64,000 bases of DNA from NCBI RefSeq assembly GCF_000973085.1, contig NZ_CP011280.1, positions 1-64,000 of the forward strand, written 5' to 3'. A model generated the notes under the pieces. The model was not told where the DNA came from. It did not search any database and was given only the letters and a program-made list of their open reading frames with translations. This document shows positions 8,098 through 16,901 of the stretch, piece by piece; the first letter of the stretch is position 1, and the number at the start of each line of letters is the position of its first letter. The position numbers were made by a program, and so were the translations under genes. The stretch is from Sneathia vaginalis (GTDB lineage Bacteria; Fusobacteriota; Fusobacteriia; Fusobacteriales; Leptotrichiaceae).

Positions 8098-9321
8098 TTA
8101 TTTCAATAAGTCAAGATAACTTTTACCTTGTTCAACATTTTCATGTATATTAAAGTATTCTAGAACAGTATTTGCAGAATCAGACATAGTTTCTCTTAAT
8201 CCTAAATCTATATTTTTCTTTTGATTGAATAATCTCTTATTATATACCAATAATGGTACATTTTCTCTTGTATGTTGTGAATGACCTATTGTAGGATCAT
8301 TTCCATGATCTGCTGTTATAACTAAAATATCATCGTCATTTAATTTTTCTATAATCTTTCCAATATATTTATCAGCAATGCTCAAAACATTTGCATATCT
8401 TTTTGTATTTTGAGAATGTCCAGATAAATCAGTTTCTTGAACATTAATGCACATAAATCCTTTGTGGAAATCATCTAATTTCTTAAGGGTTAATTCGAAG
8501 ATAGTTTTAGTATCAACTAAATTCATAAAGCTTTCTCCGTTCTTATTGTACACTATATCTGCTACTTTACCTATTAACATAACATCTATATTATTTTTAG
8601 TTAATATTGTGGGTACTTGATTATTTGGATCTACACCATATCCCATATGTCTAACCATATATCCTTCTTCATAAACTTTAGATAATGGTGCATCTATTCC
8701 CATATATTTTCCTTCTTTTTCTCTAGCAGCATCTAAGATACTTTGGGTTGTGGCTTTTGTTCCACCAAAGACAATAACTCTTTCAACTTTTACAATATCC
8801 CTAACAACTTGTGCTATTTTCAATTCATCTTCAAATGATATATTTTTAAATGTTGTTGTAACATTGTATACTTGTCCTAAATCTGTTTCCAAATTATCAC
8901 CTATTGCAACGCAATCATTAACCCATAAGAAATTAACATTTACACCTTTTCTTTCAACTTTATACCCTTTTTTTAAAAGTTTTTTTTCAACAGTATCGAT
9001 ATAGAATGAAAAAGGCTTGTTCAAAGGTTTTTCAGTTTTAGTTCCCATCAATTCTTGGTGTCCTAAGAAAGTATCACCTCCGTGATGTTGTAATTTTGAC
9101 TTACCAGCAATTTTGACATTAACTTTTTTCATAAAAGGTGTTTCAAAATCTAAAATATTCATTAATCCTAATTTTTCAAGATTTTCCCATTTAGAATCTG
9201 GAAGTTTTTCTAATATGTGTCTTGCAGTATTTGATCCAAAATCTCTTGGTCTAACCTTCAAGACATCATCCATATATCCAACTCCAAATCCATCTAATAC
9301 TATTATTAAAAATCTAGACAT
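8098..9321 (-). CDS. yhfW: YhfW-like phosphopentomutase-family metalloenzyme
   Basis: A 407-residue alkaline-phosphatase-superfamily enzyme related to phosphopentomutase. It starts MSRFLIIVLDGFG, where the Asp is a metal ligand, and has an ETDLSGHSQNT segment and ITADHGNDPTIGHSQHTRE near residue 335, giving the expected Asp/His metal sites. E. coli YhfW is the matching member of a cluster of the same genes, so this is more likely YhfW than housekeeping DeoB; the substrate is unknown. ATG 9321 is chosen because AAGGAG lies nine bases upstream; a longer frame starts at 9354. It overlaps the end of yhfX by eight bases and is the last gene of the operon. Confidence 0.82.
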   Translation of the reverse strand: MSRFLIIVLDGFGVGYMDDVLKVRPRDFGSNTARHILEKLPDSKWENLEKLGLMNILDFETPFMKKVNVKIAGKSKLQHHGGDTFLGHQELMGTKTEKPLNKPFSFYIDTVEKKLLKKGYKVERKGVNVNFLWVNDCVAIGDNLETDLGQVYNVTTTFKNISFEDELKIAQVVRDIVKVERVIVFGGTKATTQSILDAAREKEGKYMGIDAPLSKVYEEGYMVRHMGYGVDPNNQVPTILTKNNIDVMLIGKVADIVYNKNGESFMNLVDTKTIFELTLKKLDDFHKGFMCINVQETDLSGHSQNTKRYANVLSIADKYIGKIIEKLNDDDILVITADHGNDPTIGHSQHTRENVPLLVYNKRLFNQKKNIDLGLRETMSDSANTVLEYFNIHENVEQGKSYLDLLK

Positions 9322-10462
9322 TTTTCTTATCTCCTTGTGTGTTATATATACCAACTATATGTATATTATTACTATGTATACCCTCAATTAAAACAATATC
9401 TGATCTTGTAACAAACATTTGTGTTCTAAAGCAAAGTATTATAGGATCAAATATATTATATTTTCCTTCTAATGATAGGTAATAATCAATATTTGTTGCA
9501 TTAAAATTATTAACGTTTACTATTTCATTATCAATATATCCATGTTTCATATGTCCTCTAGGGTAGTATCCACCACCATAAAAGTATGAATTATTTTTAA
9601 AAACATGAGAAATTTCTGAAATGTATAAATAGGCTGGAATTTCAATTCCACTGTCTATATTTAAAGGTGTTGTTCCAGTTAAAGCGTGTCCTGGTTCAGC
9701 ATCTGTTCCCCCATAAGAATAAATTTTCTTTATATTTTCAACTGTAGATACAGATGGTAAATTTATATGTTTAACATACAAATTTTGATTCTTTAAGAAT
9801 TCATTTACTTCTAGTACTGAAAAAAGATTATTTGTTTCTTTTATACATTTTTCATCAGGGGAGTACAAAAAACAAGGGAATGAAGTTATTCCATTTAGCT
9901 TAACACCTTTTAAATCTTTTAATTTTGGTATAAGTTCTTTAACTTCATTTACAGAAAATCCTGCTTCTTGTCCAGGATAAATTTCAGAATTTTCATCTAA
10001 TATTCTTAACATAATATCTTGTGTCTTATTTAAAGATAAAGCAATATTAGAAATTTCTTTTATCATGTCATAAGAATAGACTGTTATTATCTCTACACCG
10101 TATTCTATTACACGTGATAGCATATTCTTTGGTATTTGAACGAGATGTCCTATATTACAAAGTTTAAGGTTATTTTTCATCATAACTTCAACTTCTTTAA
10201 AATCTACGCAGACTGCCCCTTTATACCCTAAATCTTCTAGTTTTTTTGCTAAATAAGGATTTCTACCTACTTGTTTTAACATATAGAAGAGATTAATATT
10301 GTATTTTTTTGCTTCATTTAAAATGTTTTTGGCATTTTCTAAAAAAATATCAACATCTATACAATAAGAATCTGGAAGAATTAGTCCTTTTTTGTATAAG
10401 TCTAGAGAGGCATCTACAAAAGCTTTATTTGTATCTAAAAGTCTTTTTAAAAACAATATCAT
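9314..10462 (-). CDS. yhfX: YhfX-like fold-III PLP enzyme (alanine-racemase-like)
   Basis: A 382-residue PLP-barrel protein. The N-terminal segment NLFYMLKQVGRNPYLAKKL carries the likely Schiff-base lysine (Lys63) at the end of the first barrel strand, and the C-terminal half holds a beta domain with FYGGGYYPRGHMKHG. The family includes E. coli YhfX; the reaction is not established, and racemase or amino-acid lyase chemistry is inference from the fold. It starts within the yhfS stop (ATGA overlap at 10459-10462), so it is translationally coupled. Confidence 0.82.
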   Translation of the reverse strand: MILFLKRLLDTNKAFVDASLDLYKKGLILPDSYCIDVDIFLENAKNILNEAKKYNINLFYMLKQVGRNPYLAKKLEDLGYKGAVCVDFKEVEVMMKNNLKLCNIGHLVQIPKNMLSRVIEYGVEIITVYSYDMIKEISNIALSLNKTQDIMLRILDENSEIYPGQEAGFSVNEVKELIPKLKDLKGVKLNGITSFPCFLYSPDEKCIKETNNLFSVLEVNEFLKNQNLYVKHINLPSVSTVENIKKIYSYGGTDAEPGHALTGTTPLNIDSGIEIPAYLYISEISHVFKNNSYFYGGGYYPRGHMKHGYIDNEIVNVNNFNATNIDYYLSLEGKYNIFDPIILCFRTQMFVTRSDIVLIEGIHSNNIHIVGIYNTQGDKKNV

Positions 10463-11562
10463 TCACCTCTTTCCATAAAATATGCTTTTTCTAAAATTCT
10501 TGCTATATTTTCAGCTCCAGCTCTATTAGGATTTATTCTAATCATTCTTTCTGCTAGACTAGGATCAGTATCTATGAAAGTACCAGATACCCTATAAATC
10601 AAAGGGTTCATTTCAAATTTAGATTCTGCACCAACTGGGTGAGAAAGGGCACCTAATTTTACAGTTTGTTTTAAAATATTTTTAGCTATGTGTTCGCAAA
10701 ATTCAACTAAAACAACTTTAGATTGAGAATTTGCGATATATACATCTTTTATATATGGAAATCTTTTTTTATCTTTTAGAATATTATATAAACCTTCTAT
10801 TTGTTTTGCTTGAATACTTAAAGCAACTGGTGCATAAACTAAACCTCTTAGTACTTCCATAGCTTCAAATCCTTGAACTTGTGAACCACCAGAATAATTA
10901 TGTTTTCTCATGTTTTCTATAATTTCTCTTTTTCCAATTATCAATCCAATACCAACAGGTCCTAATAGTTTAAAACAAGAAAAAGCAGAGATATCAGCTC
11001 CCATTTCTACTCCATTTTCTGGTGTTTTAAGTACGGCATAGTTATCGTCAACAACAATTTTAATGTTATTATCGATTTCTTTTATTTTCTTTATTACTTC
11101 TTTTAAAACATATTTATCATCTAATTTTTGACGTGTATGTTGTAATAGTACAACTTTAATATTATTTTCAACTATATATTCTCTTAAAGTAGAAAGATCA
11201 TTAAAGTTGTACTTTTTAATATTTACTTTCATTGAGTTTAAACTAAATTCACTAGTCTTGTATATTGGACCATCGTGAACAAGTATAGTATTTTCATTTT
11301 TTAAAAATTCAAAGAAAGTTAGTCGTAAGGCATTTGTTCCAGATCCCCTAACTAAAAATGCATCTTCAGCATTAAAGAAGTTTGCTAGAATTTTTTCTAT
11401 TGTTCTTGTTCTAATAGGCATATTATTTGTTTTTTCCACACCTAAGTCGCCCAAATCTAATATTTCTTTACCATTAATATATTTTCCTATTAAATCTACT
11501 AATCTAAATTGTTTTTCCATAGCTTCTTCTAAAGTTATAGATTGTAAGGGATATGTTTTCAT
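10459..11562 (-). CDS. yhfS: YhfS-like fold-I PLP enzyme
   Basis: A 367-residue aminotransferase/cysteine-desulfurase-type PLP enzyme. The cofactor-binding Asp is in IVVDDNYAV (Asp172/173) and the Schiff-base lysine is in SAFSCFKLLGPVG (Lys198); AFLVRGSGTNALR (about 68-80) resembles the phosphate-binding loop. It matches E. coli YhfS in neighbourhood. ATG 11562 is chosen over an upstream ATG-rich extension at 11595 because GAGGT (11567-11571) precedes it. Substrate unknown; the co-occurrence of two PLP enzymes suggests an amino-acid-derived compound. Confidence 0.83.
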   Translation of the reverse strand: MKTYPLQSITLEEAMEKQFRLVDLIGKYINGKEILDLGDLGVEKTNNMPIRTRTIEKILANFFNAEDAFLVRGSGTNALRLTFFEFLKNENTILVHDGPIYKTSEFSLNSMKVNIKKYNFNDLSTLREYIVENNIKVVLLQHTRQKLDDKYVLKEVIKKIKEIDNNIKIVVDDNYAVLKTPENGVEMGADISAFSCFKLLGPVGIGLIIGKREIIENMRKHNYSGGSQVQGFEAMEVLRGLVYAPVALSIQAKQIEGLYNILKDKKRFPYIKDVYIANSQSKVVLVEFCEHIAKNILKQTVKLGALSHPVGAESKFEMNPLIYRVSGTFIDTDPSLAERMIRINPNRAGAENIARILEKAYFMERGE

Positions 11563-11569
11563 TTTTACC

Positions 11570-12793
11570 TCATTTCTTATATAATACATCGCCAACTAAA
11601 TTCATTATTTCTCTTGCATATTTCCAAGTTGATTTATAGCTTCCGTCAGAATCAACTCCATAATTTTGTTTATTTGTTAAAATAATTACTTGTATTTTAT
11701 TATCTAAATCATATACAACTTGTGTACCTGTAAATCCTGTGTGACCTACAAATTTATTAGTTGCATATTTTCCCATATATCCTTTGTCTACACCACCTCT
11801 ATTTATTTCATAACCATAACCATGTCCAAATTTACTTTCAATTTTTGTAAACTCATCTACTACATTTTTATTATATAGTCTTACTGATTTATATTTTCCA
11901 TTGTTTAATAAGACTTCACCTAAAACATATAGATCATGAGCAGTTGAAAATAATCCAGCATGTCCTGCTACACCATTATTTGCGTAATATGAATTTCCAT
12001 CATTTACCAAACCAGTTAATGTATGTCTTCTCCAGTATCTGAAAGAATTATATTCTTCATTTATCTTATACCCAAAATTATCATCATAAATCATTTTTTG
12101 TTCAAAAGGATTACCATGTGATGTTGAAGCAATTTGATTTTGACTAAACACTTCAAGAGGCAAAAATCTTGTTCTCTTTAAATGTAGAGGCTTATATATT
12201 TCTTCTAATACATAATCATTAAGCTTTTTATGTGTAACCTTTTCAACAATGAATGCTAAAGTCATGAATGAAAAATCACTGTATTTTCTATTACTTCCTG
12301 TTTTGTATTCTAATGGTAGATTACAAATATATTTTAATTCTTCATCACTATTTTTAACATGATAGTATGTAGGTAACCATGGAGTTAAACCAGATGTGTG
12401 AGTTAATAAGTCTTTAATTTTAACATCTTCTTTACCATTTTTAGCAAATTCAGGTATATACTTACTAACTTTGTCATTTACATTTATTTTACCTTCAGAA
12501 ACTAATTTCATAATTACTTGTGTTGTAGCAAATATTTTAGTAAGTGAAGCTAAATCGAATATAGTATCTGTTTTCATTGGTCTTAACTTTTCTTTATCAT
12601 CTTCTAAAACTTGTGCATAACCAAAAGCTTTGTTATAAAGAATATGACCATTTTTGGAAACCAAAACAACAGCACCAGGCATTGTCTTATTACTTATATA
12701 TTTTTCGGTTATAGTTTGTATATCGTTTAAGCTTTTTGTAAAAGTAAAGACACTAAATAATATACTACAAAAAATTAATATTATCTTTTTCAT
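11570..12793 (-). CDS. Secreted serine hydrolase, class C beta-lactamase family
   Basis: A 407-residue protein with an N-terminal signal peptide (MKKIILIFCSILFSVFTF). The active-site SxxK is SLTK (Ser83, Lys86), the second motif reads YSD (171-173) in place of the usual YxN, and a C-terminal HTGFTG stands at the KTG/HxG position. The family (PF00144) covers esterases, D-aminopeptidases, peptidoglycan peptidases and lactamases, so the substrate cannot be named. It sits inside the yhf-like operon between php and yhfS and is not a member of the E. coli yhf cluster, so it may release the substrate outside the cytoplasm. SD AAGGAA is upstream. Confidence 0.85.
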   Translation of the reverse strand: MKKIILIFCSILFSVFTFTKSLNDIQTITEKYISNKTMPGAVVLVSKNGHILYNKAFGYAQVLEDDKEKLRPMKTDTIFDLASLTKIFATTQVIMKLVSEGKINVNDKVSKYIPEFAKNGKEDVKIKDLLTHTSGLTPWLPTYYHVKNSDEELKYICNLPLEYKTGSNRKYSDFSFMTLAFIVEKVTHKKLNDYVLEEIYKPLHLKRTRFLPLEVFSQNQIASTSHGNPFEQKMIYDDNFGYKINEEYNSFRYWRRHTLTGLVNDGNSYYANNGVAGHAGLFSTAHDLYVLGEVLLNNGKYKSVRLYNKNVVDEFTKIESKFGHGYGYEINRGGVDKGYMGKYATNKFVGHTGFTGTQVVYDLDNKIQVIILTNKQNYGVDSDGSYKSTWKYAREIMNLVGDVLYKK

Positions 12794-12803
12794 TTTTATT
12801 CCT

Positions 12804-13679
12804 TTATTTGTTGAAGAAATTCATAGGGTTTTTACATAACATTAAATCAAGAGATTCATCTGTTATACCTTTTTCTTTTAGCATAGGTATAAATGAATCA
12901 AATATATATGAATAACCTATTCCACCCATAAATTCCATATTAGATTTTCTTGAAATATCTTGTGATAAGAACACTTTATTAAGTAAATTCATATCTTGTA
13001 ATATTTTTAACATTTCAACTCTTTTAGAGTCTAATAAATAGTTATTTTTCCCTATTGTATCAAATGAAATATATACACCTTTAGATAAAATTTCTATAAT
13101 ATATTGTACATCTCCACTTAAATCAACGTGCCCTATATTTACCTTTGACAAATCAACATTATTTTTTTCAAAAAATTCAATTTGTCCTAAAGCATTTGTA
13201 CCTAATGTAGTATGTGTGCTAATAGGCACACCAGTCTTTTTATGTGCAATTACAATACTTTCAAATATTTTTTCTTCTTCTTTTGTCATATGATCTTTAC
13301 TTGTACCAATTTCACCCAATAATTGTGCTTTTATACCTGTACCATCGATACCTATTTCTATATCATTTATCAAAAGTTCAGCAATTTCTTCTTTATCCAT
13401 TTCATAGACATAGTCAGGTAAGAAAGGTTCTTTATAGAATCCTGTAGAACAAATGAAGTTTATTCCACTTTCTTTTGATATTTTAACAATATTTTTTACA
13501 TTTCTACCCATACCTCTATTGGTAACTTCTACAATATTTCTAACACCTTTAGAGTATAGTTTTTTCATTTCTTTTGTAATTTCATCTATGCAGTCTACCT
13601 TGCAATCTAAATTATGTTTTTGACCAGATAAATCTATTGTCATATGTTCGTGCATAAGTGTATAACCATTTTGTAACAT
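12804..13679 (-). CDS. php: Phosphotriesterase-homology protein (Php/YhfV)
   Basis: A 291-residue amidohydrolase-superfamily TIM barrel of the PTE/Php family. All binuclear metal ligands can be placed: HxH at His10/His12, Glu123 in GEIGT (the bridging position, Glu as in Php rather than carbamylated Lys), His156 in STHTT, His184 in IGHVD and Asp241 in SQDIS. It probably hydrolyses a small lactone, amide or phosphoester; the substrate is unknown. SD GGAGAT precedes the start. It lies 10 bases after yhfT in the operon. Confidence 0.9.
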   Translation of the reverse strand: MLQNGYTLMHEHMTIDLSGQKHNLDCKVDCIDEITKEMKKLYSKGVRNIVEVTNRGMGRNVKNIVKISKESGINFICSTGFYKEPFLPDYVYEMDKEEIAELLINDIEIGIDGTGIKAQLLGEIGTSKDHMTKEEEKIFESIVIAHKKTGVPISTHTTLGTNALGQIEFFEKNNVDLSKVNIGHVDLSGDVQYIIEILSKGVYISFDTIGKNNYLLDSKRVEMLKILQDMNLLNKVFLSQDISRKSNMEFMGGIGYSYIFDSFIPMLKEKGITDESLDLMLCKNPMNFFNK

Positions 13680-13689
13680 TTTAAATCTC

Positions 13690-14994
13690 CTATTTAGCTA
13701 CTACTGGGACAAATAATTTAAGTAAAAATAATATGTTTAGTATTATTCCAAATCCTATTGTTGCAATTGGACCTACTGCCATATCAACTAATGGTTTCTT
13801 AGCAGCTCTGTTTAATAAGTAAACACCTATAACAAATAGGAATCCTAAACCATTTTTACCAGCCATATCATTACATGCAATCATAGCACCAACTAGGATT
13901 GCAACTTCTAAAACCTTTGTCATACTAGTTCTTATTTGATCACCACAAGCTTTAACACCAGGGAATTTATCTAATAATTTTGCAATTTGTTCTAGTAGTA
14001 AAATTTCTATTGCTAAAACGATAGCACCTAAAACAAAGGCGATTATTGGATTTCTAACAAATATACCTATAACAAATACGAATGTTAAACCAGCAGGACC
14101 ATATACCCCTGTAGTTATAGCTGTTGTAGCAACTAAAGGTATAAATCCTATAGTTCTTGCTAGTGCAACTATTCCTGCATCAGATAATTTCCCTTCTTGC
14201 ATCAAGTTTAATGAAATAGGGTCACCAGCTAACATATTTAAACTAACAGCAGCAGCAACTAATCCACCCATAATAGATAGTATTAATATATTTTTCTTTA
14301 CTCTAGCAACTCTTTCAGAGAAAATACCTATTAATTGTTCATTTGAATTTGTTACTTCAGTCTTATCCATTACTGCGAATATTAACATAATAACTATACC
14401 TGCAAATAGTGCTATACCATCAGCATTTAATGCAATTTTAGCTTCACCAAATGTAAATTTACCAAATAGTGAAATTAATTGTCTAATAATTAAAACGATA
14501 ATTAAAGAGAAAGCACCTTTTTTAACACCATATTGGTAACCAACTACTAATACAGGGAAGATTGCAAATGCAACGATTATAGGGCTACCTATGCTAGTTA
14601 AATTAGGTAAGAAATTAACAGGTAATTTTGCGAATACGTCAACAATAACCTTTAATCCTAATACTAATCCAATACCATATAAGGCACCTATTATTCCTGA
14701 TATAGCCATACCTTTTTTATTGTCTGGGCACATTGTTCCTATTATATCAGTTCCAAGCAATATACTATGTATTAATATAACGCTTTTACCGATAGAAAAT
14801 GGGATACCAAAACCAATAACTAGTCCGAAGCTTAATGCAAAGCTGGTTGCAAGTAATGATTTTCTATCCATTCTTTTTTCCAAGTATTCTGGTATTAATG
14901 GTCTTAAACCATCATTAAATACAGCAATACTTTGGTTAGCTAAAATTGAAGCTAGTCCAGCTAATAAAGCCATTACAATAATTCTTGATATCAT
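13690..14994 (-). CDS. yhfT: YhfT-like membrane transporter
   Basis: A 434-residue polytopic membrane protein with roughly 11-12 hydrophobic segments (for example IIVMALLAGLASILA at the start and GFGIILNILFLLKLFVPVV at the end). It corresponds by position and general character to E. coli YhfT, a predicted inner-membrane transporter of unknown substrate. The start overlaps the yhfU stop by four bases and is preceded by GGAGGT. It presumably imports the compound processed by the downstream enzymes. Confidence 0.8.
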   Translation of the reverse strand: MISRIIVMALLAGLASILANQSIAVFNDGLRPLIPEYLEKRMDRKSLLATSFALSFGLVIGFGIPFSIGKSVILIHSILLGTDIIGTMCPDNKKGMAISGIIGALYGIGLVLGLKVIVDVFAKLPVNFLPNLTSIGSPIIVAFAIFPVLVVGYQYGVKKGAFSLIIVLIIRQLISLFGKFTFGEAKIALNADGIALFAGIVIMLIFAVMDKTEVTNSNEQLIGIFSERVARVKKNILILSIMGGLVAAAVSLNMLAGDPISLNLMQEGKLSDAGIVALARTIGFIPLVATTAITTGVYGPAGLTFVFVIGIFVRNPIIAFVLGAIVLAIEILLLEQIAKLLDKFPGVKACGDQIRTSMTKVLEVAILVGAMIACNDMAGKNGLGFLFVIGVYLLNRAAKKPLVDMAVGPIATIGFGIILNILFLLKLFVPVVAK

Positions 14995-15350
14995 AATTTA
15001 CCTCCAATAAATTTTTTTATCATTTTTATAGATTTTTCTGTAGCATTTGGAGTAAAACCAAATGCAATTTTTCCATCTTCAATACCTTTTTTTACTTCTT
15101 CTTCAGTTAAAACTTTTCCAGGACTTGCAACAGTCAAGCATTTATTTGCACCAACGATAGCTATAGCCATTGCCAGAGCACCTCCACCACCTGTATTACA
15201 AGCACCAAAATAATAATCATAATTTCCTGATTTTAATCCCATAGCAGCATCTATATCTGACTTTACATCAACACTAGCATCAGGAAATTCAGCATTTAAA
15301 ATTTTTTTGACATTTTCTTTGTCAATTTGTCCACCTACAACAATTTTCAT
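14991..15350 (-). CDS. yhfU: YhfU-like small protein (DUF2620)
   Basis: A 119-residue soluble protein with a glycine/alanine-rich centre (YYFGACNTGGGGALAMAIAIVG) resembling a nucleotide- or phosphate-binding loop. It corresponds to E. coli YhfU. Function unknown. Its invariable pairing with the YhfT transporter, with four-base overlaps on both sides here, suggests the two products work together, possibly like a PTS-like or solute-binding accessory; that is inference. Confidence 0.78.
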   Translation of the reverse strand: MKIVVGGQIDKENVKKILNAEFPDASVDVKSDIDAAMGLKSGNYDYYFGACNTGGGGALAMAIAIVGANKCLTVASPGKVLTEEEVKKGIEDGKIAFGFTPNATEKSIKMIKKFIGGKL

Positions 15351-15712
15351 ACCCTATCCACTCCTTCTAAAAAATTAATTAAGTGTGCTAAAATAAATGT
15401 TTTTTCGCTATCATTAATTGGACCTAGAACGTCCTTTTCTAAATTTTGTATAATCTGCAATGCTAAAGTATATTTTTTAGATTCTTTTAATTCATTTAAA
15501 CTATCTATATCTAAACCTTCAATACTTTCCTTGTCTTTTCTTTCTAAGTACATAGCAATATGCGTTACTAACATAGAAGAATTTTCCTCTGTAAGATTTA
15601 AGTCGTATTTTTCTTTTAAATAATTTAGCATATTAAGTACAGTTTTCATGTTTTCTTCATGTAAAACGCCTGATTTTAAAAGTAAATTTAATCTGTTAAT
15701 TAATTCATTCAT
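15347..15712 (-). CDS. yhfY: YhfY-like PRD domain protein
   Basis: A 121-residue protein made of one PTS-regulation domain: helical, with the MLVTHIAMYLER histidine near residue 50 and FILAHLINFLEG near 110, the two conserved-His segments of a PRD. No DNA- or RNA-binding domain is attached, so it may act as a phosphorylation-responsive partner of YhfZ. It matches E. coli YhfY. SD AGGAG precedes the start, and the repeated 21-bp element lies in its leader. Confidence 0.8.
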   Translation of the reverse strand: MNELINRLNLLLKSGVLHEENMKTVLNMLNYLKEKYDLNLTEENSSMLVTHIAMYLERKDKESIEGLDIDSLNELKESKKYTLALQIIQNLEKDVLGPINDSEKTFILAHLINFLEGVDRV

Positions 15713-15725
15713 AGTATCTCCTAAA

Positions 15726-15747
15726 TTTTCATTTTTTTGAATATTTA
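15726..15747 (-). promoter_or_regulatory. Repeated dyad element upstream of yhfY
   Basis: A 21-bp sequence (15727-15747) is identical to one upstream of yhfZ (16679-16699). On the minus strand it contains the dyad TTCA-N6-TGAA. Its location between yhfZ and yhfY suggests a second operator or internal control point. Confidence 0.55.
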
Positions 15748-15761
15748 ACTTAAAAAAATTA

Positions 15762-16670
15762 TTAGTACCGAGGTACTATAATTTTTTCTAAAACATCTTT
15801 TTGTATTTTTCCAATATATTTAATATCTAATATATTTTTTACTAAGCTTTCCATCAACTTATCGGATTTATTTATCACTATAACTGCTTCATTTGCAAGA
15901 TTTATATATTCCTTATCAAAGATATCTTGAACTTCTATACCATTAATCAGTTTTTCTTCTATTTCATCTAAACTCAATATTGCTTGGTCTATAAGAGAGT
16001 TTTGCATATCCTTAACAATGTTATCAGAGTTAACATCAATAACATCATAATCTTTACCGCTGAAGTATTGGTTTGATAAAAAATATTGGTCTTCAGAGTT
16101 TTTATCTATACCCACTCTTATCTTCTTGCTTTTTGTAGGAACTTTAAGTAATACGTGCTTTGATACGTAACTTTCAGGACCTAAACTAAAAACCTTTTTA
16201 ATATTTTTTTTATCAGAATTTTTAAATGCCAAATTAGACATTAAAGCAAAATCATAAATTCCACTTTCAAGTAGTTTTAGTCTTACCCTAGATCCTTGCA
16301 TATATGCAAAGTAGAAGGTTATACCATGTTTTTCAAATGAATTCTTTATAGCCATAGCTAAGCCTTCATAACGTTTTGAATAAGGTAGAGGCATAACACC
16401 TACTATTGAATTAATAAATGCTTTTTTTATTAATTTGTCGTCATATTTAGCTTCTAAAATTTTTCCAAATACACCTTTTTTTGATAAAGATATACATTTT
16501 TCACTTTCTAAAATTTCAAAAGCTTTTTGTACACTACCTACAGACATTTGTAATTCTTCTGAATATTCTTTTACAGATTTTAACCTATCCCCTATTTTAA
16601 GCCCCATTATATCTCTAGCTACTGTTATTATAGCTATATCAACCTTATTTAAAGTTCTAATTTTTTCCAT
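15762..16670 (-). CDS. yhfZ: YhfZ-like transcriptional regulator
   Basis: A 302-residue regulator. The N-terminal 70 residues form a GntR/YhfZ-type winged helix (IGDRLKSVKEYSEELQMSVGSVQKAFEILESE), and the rest resembles a periplasmic-binding-type ligand domain (GVMPLPYSKRYEGLA, then QGSRVRLKLLESGIYDFALMSN). It corresponds to E. coli YhfZ and is the first gene of the operon, so it is the natural candidate to bind the repeated dyad and control the cluster in response to the transported compound. No good SD is visible. Confidence 0.82.
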   Translation of the reverse strand: MEKIRTLNKVDIAIITVARDIMGLKIGDRLKSVKEYSEELQMSVGSVQKAFEILESEKCISLSKKGVFGKILEAKYDDKLIKKAFINSIVGVMPLPYSKRYEGLAMAIKNSFEKHGITFYFAYMQGSRVRLKLLESGIYDFALMSNLAFKNSDKKNIKKVFSLGPESYVSKHVLLKVPTKSKKIRVGIDKNSEDQYFLSNQYFSGKDYDVIDVNSDNIVKDMQNSLIDQAILSLDEIEEKLINGIEVQDIFDKEYINLANEAVIVINKSDKLMESLVKNILDIKYIGKIQKDVLEKIIVPRY

Positions 16671-16678
16671 AAGCCAAC

Positions 16679-16735
16679 TTTCATTTTTTTGAATATTTAT
16701 ATAATATATATTACCTTGAATAAATTAAAAGTCAA
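16679..16735 (-). promoter_or_regulatory. Promoter and operator of the yhf-like operon
   Basis: On the minus strand TTGACT (16730-16735) is a good -35. The AT-only region at 16703-16713 offers several -10 choices (for example TAATAT at 16708-16713). The copy of the 21-bp dyad element (16679-16699) lies just downstream of the -10, a position where a bound repressor would block initiation or clearance. Confidence 0.6.
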
Positions 16736-16798
16736 GTTAAAAAAATATATTTTGTAGATATATCAAAATTACTAAAAAAGAAGAACTATTTTACATTT

Positions 16799-16860
16799 AG
16801 GTTAAAAAATAAACTGAAATTTATAAAAAAACCTACTTTTTTTTTTTTTTTGAGTAAAAT
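16799..16860 (+). promoter_or_regulatory. Surface-gene promoter with T15 tract
   Basis: AGGTTAAAAAATAAAC (16799-16814) is followed by 15 uninterrupted Ts (16837-16851), GAG, then TAAAAT (16855-16860). The T run fills the space between any -35 and the -10. The arrangement matches the promoter at 62878-62939. Confidence 0.65.
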
Positions 16861-16901
16861 GTGGTTGTAATCAAATATTAATTAAGAAAAGAGATGGAAA
16901 A

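Noticed and set aside
8098-9321. Housekeeping phosphopentomutase DeoB
   Set aside because: The enzyme family fits, but its neighbours are the yhf set and no nucleoside-salvage genes are adjacent, so YhfW is the better call.
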